Counted from the first letter of the stretch, positions 8,464 through 17,354 are shown. The stretch: 64,000 nucleotides of DNA from Brevibacillus porteri (GCF_003013475.1 NZ_PXZO01000042.1:124001-188000); one strand, 5' to 3'. Program-made: numbers and translations. The notes: generated by a model from the letters alone, not told the origin.

Positions 8464-8907
8464 ATGCGTAATAACACGATAGGTTCATTAATCTGGTTAC
8501 GCTTGATGCGGTTTACCACCCAAAGCAACCAGCTGTCAAATGAGTTCCTAAATAGATTCGATTTAACAACAGCTCAATTCGATGTCCTGATGCAAATTAG
8601 CGTCTATCAGCCTCTTACCCAATCGGAGTTAGCTGAGAGGGTAACCGTTACCCAAGGTGGTATTTCTCGAATGCTCGTACGTCTTGAAAAAGAAGGCTAC
8701 ATTGTACGCAAGCAGGATTGGAAAACAAAAACGATCAGCCTTACCGAAAAAGGGGAAGCAGTACTGGAACAAGCCTTTCCTGAACAACTGGCTTTCCAAT
8801 CGTCTTTCTTTGACGAAGTACTCAGCGAAGAAGAGCAAAAAACGCTATACACCCTCATGACACGCGTTCATAAGAATAGCCAAAAAAAGGAATTACCACC
8901 TGTGTAA
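8464..8907 (+). CDS. MarR-family regulator (MhqR-like context)
   Basis: 147-aa MarR/SlyA winged-helix repressor: helical N-terminal dimerisation segment, then the DNA-binding region [20 protein letters not shown]-type with [15 protein letters not shown] and the wing [18 protein letters not shown] lies 9 nt before ATG. It heads a cluster of ring-cleaving dioxygenase, flavin monooxygenase-like and FMN reductase genes, the set that MhqR controls in Bacillus subtilis in response to quinones and catechols. The ligand is therefore probably a quinone or other aromatic electrophile. This rests on gene context. Confidence 0.88.
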   Translation: MRNNTIGSLIWLRLMRFTTQSNQLSNEFLNRFDLTTAQFDVLMQISVYQPLTQSELAERVTVTQGGISRMLVRLEKEGYIVRKQDWKTKTISLTEKGEAVLEQAFPEQLAFQSSFFDEVLSEEEQKTLYTLMTRVHKNSQKKELPPV

Positions 8908-8923
8908 TTTTTTTTACACCATC

Positions 8924-8939
8924 ACTTGATTAGTCAAGT
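8924..8939. promoter_or_regulatory. Palindromic operator ACTTGA-TTAG-TCAAGT
   Basis: A perfect 6-bp inverted repeat with a 4-bp spacer lies 18 bp before the dioxygenase start, just after the marR stop. It is a likely MarR binding site controlling the downstream three genes. A small GTGTAA/TTACAC hairpin with T residues immediately precedes it at 8902-8917. Confidence 0.5.
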
Positions 8940-8957
8940 TAAATAAGGAGGGCTACC

Positions 8958-9899
8958 ATGTACACCATTCCAGGCCATCACCATGTATCTATGTTAACCA
9001 AACACGCTCCATCGAATAATCAGTTTTATCAAAACGTATTGGGACTGCGCAGAGTGAAAAAAACCGTCAACCAAGACGATCCGTCTATGTATCACCTGTT
9101 TTACGGAGATTTGACAGGCAGTGCCGGAACCGAGTTGTCATTTTTTGAAATGCCGATGGTAGGAAAAACCGTACGCGGCACGAACGCCATCACTCGAATC
9201 GGACTGCTCGTTCCGTCACTGGAGAGCCTGACCTTTTGGAAAAAGCGCTTTGAACAACTGAATGTTCACCATGGCGAGATTACCAAGTACGCTGGCCGCG
9301 ATGCCTTGCATTTCGAAGACCCAGAAGGCCTGCGAATGATCCTGATCAATAACAACGGCGAAGGAGTTCCATCGAGTTGGGCTCCATGGGACGAATCCGT
9401 GGTCGAAGAAAAGCATCGCATTTTGGGAATCGGCACGGTTGAGATTACCGTCCGCTCCTTGGACAAAATAGCCAGTCTGTTAACAGACACATTCGGTTAT
9501 ACCGAAGTATCACGCTCAGAACAAGAAGCCATTTATCAATCCATCCCAGGGAAATCCTTCGGAGAAATTGTCATCAAGCAGGAAGAGGGTACACCTGAAA
9601 AACCAGGACGAGGGAGTGTCCATCACTTGGCGATCCGCGTGAACAACGATGAGGAGCTGCAATACTGGGATGACGCCGTTCGAAAACGCGGCTTCCGTTC
9701 AACAGGAGTGATCGATCGATTCTACTTCAAAAGCTTGTATTTCCGTGAATCAAATGGAATTTTATTCGAAATCGCAACAGACGGTCCTGGCTTCACAGCA
9801 GATTCAACCGTCGAGGAGCTCGGGAAAGCGTTGGATTTACCTCCATTCCTCGAAGGCCGTCGTGCAGAGATTGAAGAAAAATTGACACCTATAGACTAA
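8958..9899 (+). CDS. Ring-cleaving dioxygenase (VOC/glyoxalase fold, MhqO-like)
   Basis: 313-aa cytosolic protein built of two vicinal-oxygen-chelate modules. Module 1 begins GHHHVSMLTK with the metal-type His; module 2 holds GSVHHLAIRVN; the C-terminal motif YFRESNGILFEIATDGPGF is typical of the family, where the Glu completes the metal site. Homologues (MhqA/MhqO/MhqE) are thought to open hydroquinone or catechol rings. AAGGAGGG precedes the ATG. It is followed 15 nt later by an LLM oxidoreductase and lies directly downstream of a MarR gene and palindrome, so it is probably induced by aromatic electrophiles. Confidence 0.9.
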   Translation: MYTIPGHHHVSMLTKHAPSNNQFYQNVLGLRRVKKTVNQDDPSMYHLFYGDLTGSAGTELSFFEMPMVGKTVRGTNAITRIGLLVPSLESLTFWKKRFEQLNVHHGEITKYAGRDALHFEDPEGLRMILINNNGEGVPSSWAPWDESVVEEKHRILGIGTVEITVRSLDKIASLLTDTFGYTEVSRSEQEAIYQSIPGKSFGEIVIKQEEGTPEKPGRGSVHHLAIRVNNDEELQYWDDAVRKRGFRSTGVIDRFYFKSLYFRESNGILFEIATDGPGFTADSTVEELGKALDLPPFLEGRRAEIEEKLTPID

Positions 9900-9914
9900 A
9901 AGGAGTGAATGAAC

Positions 9915-10970
9915 ATGGAACAATATCGTATCGACACCAAAAAGGGACTGGAATTCGGCTTGTATTCAATTGGCGACCATACCCCGAACCCCCACACAGG
10001 CTCAAAGATTTCTGCTGAACAACGTATCAAGGAATTAATCGAGGCAAGTAAGCTGGCAGATGAAGCAGGTATTGATGTATTCGCTGTTGGCGAAAGCCAC
10101 CAGACGTATTTTACGACGCAAGCGCATACCGTCATTCTGGGCGCGATCGCACAAGCTACGAAAAACATTAAAATTGCCAGCTCTGCTACGGTATTGAGCA
10201 CATCCGACCCAGTCCGCGTGTATGAAGACTTTGCTACGTTGGATTTGATCTCCAATGGTCGGGCTGAAATTGTTGCGGGACGCGGTTCCCGTGTAGGGGC
10301 TTATAGCCTCCTCGGCTACGATGTACGCGACTATGAAGAATTGTTTGAAGAGAAAATGGATTTGCTTTTGAAGCTGAATAACGAGGAACGCATTACGTGG
10401 GAAGGGCAATTCCGTGCACCGCTACAAAATGCTACGATCCTGCCGCAGCCATTAGACGGACGCCTGCCTATCTGGCGAGCAGTAGGGGGACCACCTGCGA
10501 GTGCGATCAAAGCCGGTCAAGCAGGAGTACCCATGATGCTGACAACACTCGGAGGTCCTGCCATCAACTTTAAAGGCTCCGTCGATGCCTATCGGGAGGC
10601 TGCGAAGCAAAATGGCTTTGACCCAGCTACCTTGCCAGTAGCGACAACAAGCTTGTTTTATACAGCTGACAAAACTTCTGATACGCTTCGCGAGTACTAT
10701 CCGCATCTAAACGGTGGTTTTATCGCTTTGCGTGGTAGTGGATATCCGAAGCAACAGTTTGCGCAAGCTGTCGATTATCGAGATGCGTTAATGATTGGTA
10801 GCCCAGATGTCATCGTCGAAAAAATGCTCTACCAATACGAAATGTATGGGCAACAGCGCTTCATGGCGCAAATCGATTTTGGCGGCGTTCCGTTTGATAA
10901 GATTGCCAAAAATATTGAGCTGATCGCAACGAAAATCTTGCCAGAAATTAAAAAGCATACAGCAAAATAA
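9915..10970 (+). CDS. LLM-class flavin-dependent oxidoreductase
   Basis: 351-aa luciferase-like monooxygenase fold (TIM barrel binding FMN or F420). Typical elements: LEFGLYSIGD near the N-terminus, GIDVFAVGESHQTYF, and ASSATVLSTSDPVRVYEDFA followed by LDLISNGRAEIVAGRGS. Start 9915 is preferred because AGGAG at 9901-9905 is 9 nt away; the ATG at 9909 is too close. Probably acts on the same aromatic or quinone stressor as its neighbours, receiving reduced flavin from the FMN-reductase-like product downstream. The substrate is unknown. Confidence 0.87.
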   Translation: MEQYRIDTKKGLEFGLYSIGDHTPNPHTGSKISAEQRIKELIEASKLADEAGIDVFAVGESHQTYFTTQAHTVILGAIAQATKNIKIASSATVLSTSDPVRVYEDFATLDLISNGRAEIVAGRGSRVGAYSLLGYDVRDYEELFEEKMDLLLKLNNEERITWEGQFRAPLQNATILPQPLDGRLPIWRAVGGPPASAIKAGQAGVPMMLTTLGGPAINFKGSVDAYREAAKQNGFDPATLPVATTSLFYTADKTSDTLREYYPHLNGGFIALRGSGYPKQQFAQAVDYRDALMIGSPDVIVEKMLYQYEMYGQQRFMAQIDFGGVPFDKIAKNIELIATKILPEIKKHTAK

Positions 10971-10993
10971 GAACAAAAAAAGGAGTGACACCT

Positions 10994-11560
10994 ATGAAAA
11001 TCGTCGGAATTGCAGGCTCTAACGTAGGCTCGAAAACATGAACAGCCATGGATTGGACACTCAAAAAAGCACGGGAAAAATACCCGGATGCAGAAATTAC
11101 GCTGCTTGACCTAGCCGAGTACAATCTCGTCTTCAGCGACGGTCGGAATTACACGGATTACGAAGGCGACACCAAGTTCGTGACCGAAACCATCATGGGG
11201 GCCGATGCGCTTATCATTGGAACACCTACATTCCAAGCATCTATCCCAGCCACATTGAAGAACATTTTTGACCTGTTGCCCGTCAACGCTTTCAGGGATA
11301 AAGTGGTCAGCGTATTGGTCACGGCAGGAACATCCAAGCATTATCTCATGGCGGAACAACAGTTGAAGCCGATCCTCTCTTATATGAAGGCACATATCGT
11401 ACCCACTTATGTCTTTATCGAAGAGAAGGACTTCAACCGCAAAGAAATCATCAATGATGATATTCATTTTCGTCTGGAGCGTCTCGTCGAGGATACGGTA
11501 CTACTCGTCGATGCCTATGCACGGATTCGGGAGCAAAAAGATGCGGAGTACGATTTTTAA
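10994..11560 (+). pseudogene. NADPH-dependent FMN reductase with in-frame TGA
   Basis: Flavodoxin-fold NAD(P)H:FMN reductase, 188 codons. The start at 10994 has AGGAG 6 nt upstream and encodes MKIVGIAGSNVGSKT, the FMN phosphate-binding loop. The sixteenth codon is TGA (11039-11041), and the frame continues uninterrupted as TAMDWTLKKAREKYPDAEI to 11560. The family typically has Arg here (SKTRTA), so CGA-to-TGA is the simplest explanation. Translation might restart at ATG 11048, 6 nt after the stop, but that product lacks the FMN loop. Last gene of the MarR cluster. Either a recent nonsense mutation or a sequence error. Confidence 0.8.
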
Positions 11561-11671
11561 TCGAATCAAATTTATCTTAAATTAAAGAAACTCCATGCAA
11601 AGACATTTGGGCCGAAACGTGATTGCCCTTGCAAAAGCTAAGTAACCTGCCGTCCAACTACCTTAACAATG

Positions 11672-11722
11672 AAAAGACACGGATCTTCTTCTCACAAGGA
11701 AAGAAGGTCTGCGTCTTTTTTA
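11672..11722 (+). terminator. Terminator of MarR/dioxygenase cluster
   Basis: A long stem beginning AAAAGACACGGATCTTCTT pairs with AAGAAGGTCTGCGTCTTTT, followed by a T tract. Confidence 0.8.
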
Positions 11723-11809
11723 TTTTTCCATGATAGTTAAAATTATCCTTAGTGGATTATAATCATGAAACAACAGATGAATCACATGAAAAAGGTGGCG
11801 TGACGACTT

Positions 11810-13714
11810 GTGAATATTTGGAGGATACTGGACATTGATCCTACCGAAGATATTTCGACGATTAAGAAAGCCTATGCGAAAAAGCTGAAGATGCATCACC
11901 CGGAAGATGATCCGGAGGGCTATCAGCAACTGAGAGAAACATACGATCGGGCCATCAAAATGGCGAAGCAGCGTGAGAAAATACCAAAAGCAGAAGTGAC
12001 ATTCACAGCCGATACAGAAGCTCCTGTACAAACGGAAGAGGATACCCCCGTTCTCACTGTTCAACGTCGGTTGTCCTTTCAACATATTGACGCCACACTG
12101 GATCGCAATAATCCGGTTGAACAGATAGACACTTTTATGGAGCAAGTAAAAGCTTTGTACGACGATTTCCCTTCCAGAATCAATCCGGAAAATTGGACAA
12201 AACTGCTCCGTTCTGACTTAGTGTGGAATATACATCAGAGCAGAATCGTCAGTGATCGCCTGTTTCACTTTCTGCACGAGCACCACCATTTGCCCAAAAG
12301 CGTCTGGTTAATACTAGAGGATGGCTTTCAATGGCGGGAGCTTATTCAAAAGCCTTTTTATATGGACAAGCACTCGAAAAAATTTTGCCAATACTATCTG
12401 AAGCAGCTAGACGAGCCAGGATTGCGTTTTGATACTTTGCTTGCGGCGACCCATCTCGATCGTGATAAATTTTTGTCTTACCGCGATGCAGCTTATCAAG
12501 CCTTGAAAGAAAATCAACTGGAGCAAGCAAGCAACTCACTTAACGCGGCTATTGCCTTATTTGCCGATGACCCCGAATTGCTTCGCCTTCAGGGAGAGTA
12601 TTGCCAACGCATCGGTGACCCGGATGGTGCACTTGACGCTTATTCCCGTATCATCAGCATTCAGCCAGACGATATCGACAGCTACCTGGCTCGAGCCTAC
12701 ATATGGTACCACAAACAACATGTCACCGAAGCTCAGAAGGAATGCGAGTACATCTTGTCTCAACTCCCAAACCATCCGGAAGCACTGAGCCTGCTCGGAA
12801 AGTGTGAGCTGAAGCTGGGTAAGGCGGCTCAGGCAAAAGTCACATTTGAAAAGCTGCTCGCAGCCAGTCCACACGATTACGAGGCACTCATTTTGCTCAC
12901 CCAGATTCGTGGAAACATGCTGAAACAAGTCAAGAAGCTACCAGCCAAAGATCGAAAGCATGCCTTGCAGCAATTGACTTCGGAGCTGGGAGAACGGAAA
13001 GGCTTGAATAAACAAATAAAGCCGGCCATTCATTTTCAAGTAGCCGTAGCTACGGTTGCCCTTGCTCTCATCATGCTTTTTCAATCTCTTCTATACAACG
13101 TATATGTAGATCATACGAAGTCCACTCCCATTTCTAATGTAGAGCTTCATCAGAATGGACTGGTCAAATTATCATCGCCAGAGGCTTTGAAACAGATTGG
13201 ACCCAACCAATTCGTTCAGGCCAAGTTAACGAATCTCCGTAATCTGAACATCTATCAATATACGAAAACAGATAAAGACGGAAATAGCTACACGACATAC
13301 GAAAATTATTTGACGCTTAATGAAACCGGAGACATAAGAAAAATTACTCCTTCAGGCTACGTAAAAATCGGCTACTTGGGCGATACACCCATCCTCGTCA
13401 TTACGAAGTATAGTACGATCGAGATTGAAAAAACCGGAATCTTAGAATTTGAAATGGGCCAGATAATAGATATACCGCCTAAGGTACTGGTGGACACAAA
13501 GAACATGTTACAGCATTTGGAACTGACTCCTTTGTTCGATTTCAACAAGCTCAATCAGAATCAAATGATCGAGGTAAAGTATTTAACGATCCCGACGGTC
13601 CCGAGCCCGAGCCCGCCGTTAGCGATTTATTTCTATGGACTGATTCTTTTGGTCTTGTGTCGTTTCTTCTTTGGTTCACTGTACAAGCTGTATATCATCA
13701 CTCGATTCTATTAA
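11810..13714 (+). CDS. J-domain and TPR membrane protein
   Basis: 634 aa from a GTG start. Residues 1-55 are a J-domain-like module (MNIWRILDIDPTEDISTIKK; then AKKLKMHHPEDDPEGYQQL) in which the canonical HPD tripeptide reads HPE. The middle (about 200-370) holds tetratricopeptide repeats (e.g. ALDAYSRIISIQPDDIDSYL). A transmembrane segment follows (VAVATVALALIMLFQSLLY), then an extracytoplasmic region and a final TM near the C-terminus (AIYFYGLILLVLCRFFFGSL). It may recruit DnaK to a membrane site, but the HPE change makes true Hsp70 stimulation doubtful. A DUF1266 gene follows 21 nt later, suggesting joint function. Confidence 0.82.
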   Translation: MNIWRILDIDPTEDISTIKKAYAKKLKMHHPEDDPEGYQQLRETYDRAIKMAKQREKIPKAEVTFTADTEAPVQTEEDTPVLTVQRRLSFQHIDATLDRNNPVEQIDTFMEQVKALYDDFPSRINPENWTKLLRSDLVWNIHQSRIVSDRLFHFLHEHHHLPKSVWLILEDGFQWRELIQKPFYMDKHSKKFCQYYLKQLDEPGLRFDTLLAATHLDRDKFLSYRDAAYQALKENQLEQASNSLNAAIALFADDPELLRLQGEYCQRIGDPDGALDAYSRIISIQPDDIDSYLARAYIWYHKQHVTEAQKECEYILSQLPNHPEALSLLGKCELKLGKAAQAKVTFEKLLAASPHDYEALILLTQIRGNMLKQVKKLPAKDRKHALQQLTSELGERKGLNKQIKPAIHFQVAVATVALALIMLFQSLLYNVYVDHTKSTPISNVELHQNGLVKLSSPEALKQIGPNQFVQAKLTNLRNLNIYQYTKTDKDGNSYTTYENYLTLNETGDIRKITPSGYVKIGYLGDTPILVITKYSTIEIEKTGILEFEMGQIIDIPPKVLVDTKNMLQHLELTPLFDFNKLNQNQMIEVKYLTIPTVPSPSPPLAIYFYGLILLVLCRFFFGSLYKLYIITRFY

Positions 13715-13735
13715 CAAGGAGTGAACTTTTCATAC

Positions 13736-14371
13736 ATGTTCACATTCAAGCGTAAAAAGGAAAAACAATTTCACTTCTTTACCCACAGTATGCATTCAGC
13801 TATTATGATCGGGGCAGATACGCTCTTCATCGAAACAAAAGATAACTTTAGCAAACGGGGAATAAGAGACGCAGCGAGTCAGAAAGAGAGAGTATCGTGG
13901 ATGCTTAAAGAAGGCGAGCGGAAAGAATTTGCCCGGCTTCACCATTTCTTATCAGCATTATCAGAATCAGGACGAGCAGAATATATCGACTCTCTGGAAC
14001 CAGATCAGCATCGCCTCGGCAAGGCAAAGGTCGTTCATTACTATCTGAAAAGACTCCCTGCTGAAGGAATTGCCGCCTATGATTTTGCCTGGGCCTCGTA
14101 CTTGAGTGGTACGAGATGGGAAAATGGCGGCTATATCAGAAAAGAGGAAGCTCGGCAGTTTAAGCTACAGGCTGTGAGACAAGCGCAACAAGCCTATAAC
14201 AGCTGGAGCGAGTTTATCACGGGATATATCGCCGGCTATCAATTTATGACTGCGCAAACATCGCTGGATCACCTGCGCCAAAATGATTGGAATTTTTCAC
14301 GCTCCTTTGTTTCCAAACACGGCAGCCTATCGAAATCTAACTGGCATACAGACTTTTCAAATTTTAGCTAA
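13736..14371 (+). CDS. DUF1266-domain protein
   Basis: 211 aa from ATG 13736; the in-frame GTG at 13721 overlaps the AAGGAG sequence and cannot be used. The C-terminal 80 residues match the DUF1266 pattern: DFAWASYLSGTRWENGGYI, EEA, QAQQAYNSWSEFITGYIAGY. In other bacteria such domains occur in YbeU/YbeR-like proteins next to J-domain (DjlB/DjlC-like) proteins, which fits this pair. The function is unknown. Cytosolic by appearance. Confidence 0.78.
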   Translation: MFTFKRKKEKQFHFFTHSMHSAIMIGADTLFIETKDNFSKRGIRDAASQKERVSWMLKEGERKEFARLHHFLSALSESGRAEYIDSLEPDQHRLGKAKVVHYYLKRLPAEGIAAYDFAWASYLSGTRWENGGYIRKEEARQFKLQAVRQAQQAYNSWSEFITGYIAGYQFMTAQTSLDHLRQNDWNFSRSFVSKHGSLSKSNWHTDFSNFS

Positions 14372-14375
14372 TAAA

Positions 14376-14413
14376 GAAAAGCTCTCCCCATTTTGGGTGA
14401 AGAGCTTTTTTAC
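14376..14413. terminator. Bidirectional terminator
   Basis: AAAGCTCT-CCC / GGG-AGAGCTTTTTT hairpin between the convergent DUF1266 and TetR genes. Confidence 0.85.
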
Positions 14414-14420
14414 TTTCGTG

Positions 14421-15017
14421 CTACTTCTGCTTCTGTCCAACCAAACCAAAGAAAAACATATCCACCCATTGTTCCATACTCAACGTGACTCGCTCACGAT
14501 TCGATGCTTCCCAATGCCGTCCCAGCTCATTTTTGTACATCGTGAAGTACATCATCATCATTTCTTCTGTCAGATCACGCTGAATATAACCTTCCTGCTT
14601 CCCAAGCGCGACGAACTTCGTAAAAAAGCGCCTGGTTTTTTGCTCGTATTCGCTTTCGATTCGTTGCAGCAAACGACTTAGTTCAGAAAAGGGGGCGTTC
14701 TGAAACTCGTCCGTGAGGGTATGCAAATTCTTGGCTTCCATCAGCATGATGTCCTTTGTCTTTTCAGGAAAAGAACTCCCCGAATCGAGAATCCTCTCAT
14801 ACTGCTCCAACTGCTTGTCCATCCAGTTCATTAGCATGTCCGCGTAGAGCTGTTCTTTTGTCCCAAAGTAGTTATAAATGGTCGCCGGAGAAACCTTCGC
14901 GTTCTGCGCAATTTCATTTACGCTGACTTTTTGAAAGCCATGCTTGGAGAACAATGGAAAGGCGGCGCTGTATATCTGATCGATTTTGTTCTGTTTTCGT
15001 CGTTCGAATCCGTTCAT
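14421..15017 (-). CDS. TetR-family transcriptional regulator
   Basis: 198 aa. N-terminal HTH: IAQNAKVSPATIYNYFGTKE (residues ~32-52), then a helical ligand-binding domain. ATG at 15017 follows GAGGTGG; the GTG three codons earlier overlaps that motif. It is divergent from a membrane protein/acetyltransferase pair. The intervening region carries a perfect 11-bp inverted repeat with an 8-bp spacer over the promoter zone, almost certainly its operator. It therefore likely represses itself and the divergent operon. Confidence 0.9.
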   Translation of the reverse strand: MNGFERRKQNKIDQIYSAAFPLFSKHGFQKVSVNEIAQNAKVSPATIYNYFGTKEQLYADMLMNWMDKQLEQYERILDSGSSFPEKTKDIMLMEAKNLHTLTDEFQNAPFSELSRLLQRIESEYEQKTRRFFTKFVALGKQEGYIQRDLTEEMMMMYFTMYKNELGRHWEASNRERVTLSMEQWVDMFFFGLVGQKQK

Positions 15018-15084
15018 CTTCTCCACCTCTTTCTGTAGTGTAGCTCAGGTTTTAGAGTAATTCAACGAATACACTACAAAATTA

Positions 15085-15114
15085 TTGAAATGGACGGACC
15101 TCGATAGTTATAAT
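15085..15114 (+). promoter_or_regulatory. SigA-type promoter for membrane protein operon
   Basis: TTGAAA, 18-bp spacer, perfect TATAAT. A TetR operator starts 4 bp downstream, so bound repressor would block the initiating polymerase. Confidence 0.65.
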
Positions 15115-15117
15115 TAT

Positions 15118-15147
15118 TTTGTAGTAAATGAGTATATTTACTACAAA
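15118..15147. promoter_or_regulatory. TetR operator, perfect 11-bp inverted repeat
   Basis: TTTGTAGTAAA, 8-bp spacer, TTTACTACAAA. A further half-site (ACTACAAAA) lies at 15073-15081, between the operator and the TetR gene, consistent with control of both directions. Confidence 0.75.
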
Positions 15148-15176
15148 TTTCTTCGAGAGACGGGAGTGTATTTATC

Positions 15177-15746
15177 ATGAAACAATTACGGATTCCTGCT
15201 TTTTTGCATGACGTCTTCGGTGAAAAGCAGAGCATTGGCTCGATCGCAGTTATCTTGCTGTTCGGTGGAGTGCTCACAACTGCTCTCTATTTGCGATTCC
15301 CTGAACTCACGGAGAGCTTGCCCATTTGGCGCAGTACATTGGCATTGTTGCTTGTATTCGATATATTTTCTGGCTGCCTAGCGAATTTTACGATCTCAAC
15401 TAGCAATTTTTATGCAGCACGTAAAAAAAATCGCATCGTCTTCATCGCGATTCACGTCCATATCATCCTGGGTGCATTTCTCTTACAGCAAAACCTCGCG
15501 TATTCCATAGGGGTATGGGCTTATACGATTGTAGGGGCTTTTGTTGTGAATGCTCTTATTGGGCATCGTTCACAGCTGTTTGTCGCAGGCATTCTCCTGT
15601 CTGTTGGCCTTGGCTGGATACCATTGCTCCCGGGTATGCATCCGTTTCTGTTGATCATCTGCTTATTCTTTATGGTAAAAGTGTTGTTTAGCTTTGCTGT
15701 CAATCATTATGGGAAAGTAATCGACGACACAGGTACAGAAAAATGA
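15177..15746 (+). CDS. Integral membrane protein, ~5-6 TM
   Basis: 189 aa with hydrophobic segments at about 20-37, 50-75, 85-105, 110-130 and 140-175. No catalytic motif that I recognise. GGGAG lies 10 nt before the ATG. The stop overlaps the next start by ATGA, so translation is coupled to the GNAT protein. TetR-controlled small membrane proteins often respond to membrane-active compounds; that is inference only. Confidence 0.75.
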   Translation: MKQLRIPAFLHDVFGEKQSIGSIAVILLFGGVLTTALYLRFPELTESLPIWRSTLALLLVFDIFSGCLANFTISTSNFYAARKKNRIVFIAIHVHIILGAFLLQQNLAYSIGVWAYTIVGAFVVNALIGHRSQLFVAGILLSVGLGWIPLLPGMHPFLLIICLFFMVKVLFSFAVNHYGKVIDDTGTEK

Positions 15747-16381
15747 AGACTTCCTACCGCATATCCAAACTCACAAAGTCGGATAAACCCGCATTCGTCT
15801 CACTCATGAGCAGGGCATTTTCGCGTGATCCACTCTTTCTTCACGTATTTGGGGATTCAGAGCTCGACCATACAGCAAGAAACAGCGTGACAGCTTTTCT
15901 GTCTTTTCTGTTTGATAAGAGCTTTCTATTTTATGAGGAAGTATGGGGTATTTTTGACGAAGACAGCTTACTCGGCACATACGTCGTCGAGAAGCCACAA
16001 ACCAGCAAGCTTCCGAATATAAAAGGGGGCTTGCTGTTAATCGGTATGCTAATTCCTTTAGTATTTCAACTGTCTGGAAAAACGCTGATGCTCCTTAATT
16101 CTTATATGCGCATCACACGTTCTGCCGCTCCTCCATGGAAGCATCACTACCTCATTATGATTGGTGTAAAACCGGAGGCTCAAGGCAAGGGAGTCGGCAA
16201 AACCCTGATGCAACACCTGTTTCAAACCATAGAGGATGACCACGAATCGCAGGGAATCGCGCTGGATACGGAAAAGGAAGAGAATGTCGGTTTGTATCGC
16301 AAACTAGGATTTACGTTACGAGAACAAACCAAAATCGATGATGTACCTGTATTTTGTATGGTCTATCAAAAAAATCGCTAG
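15743..16381 (+). CDS. GNAT-family N-acetyltransferase
   Basis: 212 aa. The acetyl-CoA binding motif is IGVKPEAQGKGVGKTLMQHL (about residues 139-158), followed by ALDTEKEENVGLYRKLGF, the usual GNAT C-terminal block. N-terminal residues resemble SLMSRAFSRDPLF-type acetyltransferases related to detoxification. Start overlaps the upstream membrane protein stop by 4 nt. Substrate unknown; co-regulation by the TetR protein suggests modification of a toxic amine. Confidence 0.87.
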   Translation: MKTSYRISKLTKSDKPAFVSLMSRAFSRDPLFLHVFGDSELDHTARNSVTAFLSFLFDKSFLFYEEVWGIFDEDSLLGTYVVEKPQTSKLPNIKGGLLLIGMLIPLVFQLSGKTLMLLNSYMRITRSAAPPWKHHYLIMIGVKPEAQGKGVGKTLMQHLFQTIEDDHESQGIALDTEKEENVGLYRKLGFTLREQTKIDDVPVFCMVYQKNR

Positions 16382-16466
16382 AATGACGGATACATGCTGC
16401 CGCCACTTCGCATTATGTTACAATTATTGTAAGAAATACGCATACAGAAGGAAGCGAGTTGATCTT

Positions 16467-17354
16467 ATGAAAAAGAAAGTCATCCTGGCCGGCGGCACTG
16501 GCTTTATCGGCAAGTATCTGGCAGACAAATTCAATCAACTTGGCTACGAAGTCATGATCATCGCAAGAACTTTCCCTCATATAACGTGGGACAATCATGC
16601 AAAGATCGTGGAAGCTTTGGAAGATTCCGAGCTGCTCATCAATCTGGCGGGCAAATCCGTCAATTGCCGTTACCATGACAAGAACAAGGAGGAAATCCTG
16701 AAATCTCGAACAGAGACCACTCACATACTCGGCAATGCTGTTTTGGCTTGCAAAAACCCGCCACCGCTTTGGATCAACTCGAGCACAGCCACCATCTATA
16801 GGCATGCGGAGGATCGCCCCATGACAGAAGGAAGCGGGGAGCTTGGAACAGGCTTTTCCGTTGATGTCGCCAAGGAGTGGGAGTCTGCCTTCTTTTCCTT
16901 TGATTTGCCTCATACGAGACAAGTTGCCTTGCGCATGGCAATCGTGCTGGGGGAAAACGGCGGTGTGATCGAGCCTTACAAGAATCTGGTTCGCTTTGGT
17001 CTTGGCGGTGTCCAAGGATCGGGCAATCAGCGTTTTAGCTGGATCCATGTTGAAGATGTGTATCAAATTATTCTCTTTTTGAAAGAACGGGGAGATTTAA
17101 GCGGCGTATTTAATTGCTCTTCTCCACATCCCGTCACAAACCGTGAGTTCATGCAGCATTTTCGGAACGTCATGAATCGAAGCTTCGGACTACCTTCTCC
17201 CAAATGGATGCTGGAAATGGGAGCGGTCATGATCGGAACAGAAACAGAGCTGGTCTTGAAAAGTCGCTGGGTCATTCCAGAAAGGCTTGAGCGTGAAGGG
17301 TACCAGTTTCGCTTTGCCCATATCGATAAGACGTTGCAGGATATCTTGAAATGA
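16467..17354 (+). CDS. NAD-dependent epimerase/dehydratase, YfcH/TIGR01777-like
   Basis: 295-aa extended short-chain dehydrogenase fold. N-terminal nucleotide-binding GGTGFIGKYLADKF, central LINLAGKSVNCRYHDKNKEE, and a C-terminal DUF1731-type tail (LPSPKWMLEMGAVMIGTETE, then LVLKSRWVIPERL). The ATG at 16467 has AAGGAAG upstream; more upstream in-frame sequence overlaps the GNAT gene. A TTACAAT/ATTGTAA palindrome lies at 16418-16432. The stop overlaps the following AraC gene by 4 nt. The catalytic Tyr-Lys pair of classic epimerases is not obvious, as usual in this family. Substrate unknown. Confidence 0.87.
   Translation: MKKKVILAGGTGFIGKYLADKFNQLGYEVMIIARTFPHITWDNHAKIVEALEDSELLINLAGKSVNCRYHDKNKEEILKSRTETTHILGNAVLACKNPPPLWINSSTATIYRHAEDRPMTEGSGELGTGFSVDVAKEWESAFFSFDLPHTRQVALRMAIVLGENGGVIEPYKNLVRFGLGGVQGSGNQRFSWIHVEDVYQIILFLKERGDLSGVFNCSSPHPVTNREFMQHFRNVMNRSFGLPSPKWMLEMGAVMIGTETELVLKSRWVIPERLEREGYQFRFAHIDKTLQDILK

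Noticed and set aside
11039-11041. TGA as selenocysteine or programmed readthrough
   Set aside because: No selenocysteine insertion structure is seen downstream, and related reductases have Arg, not Cys, at this position. A simple nonsense change is more likely.
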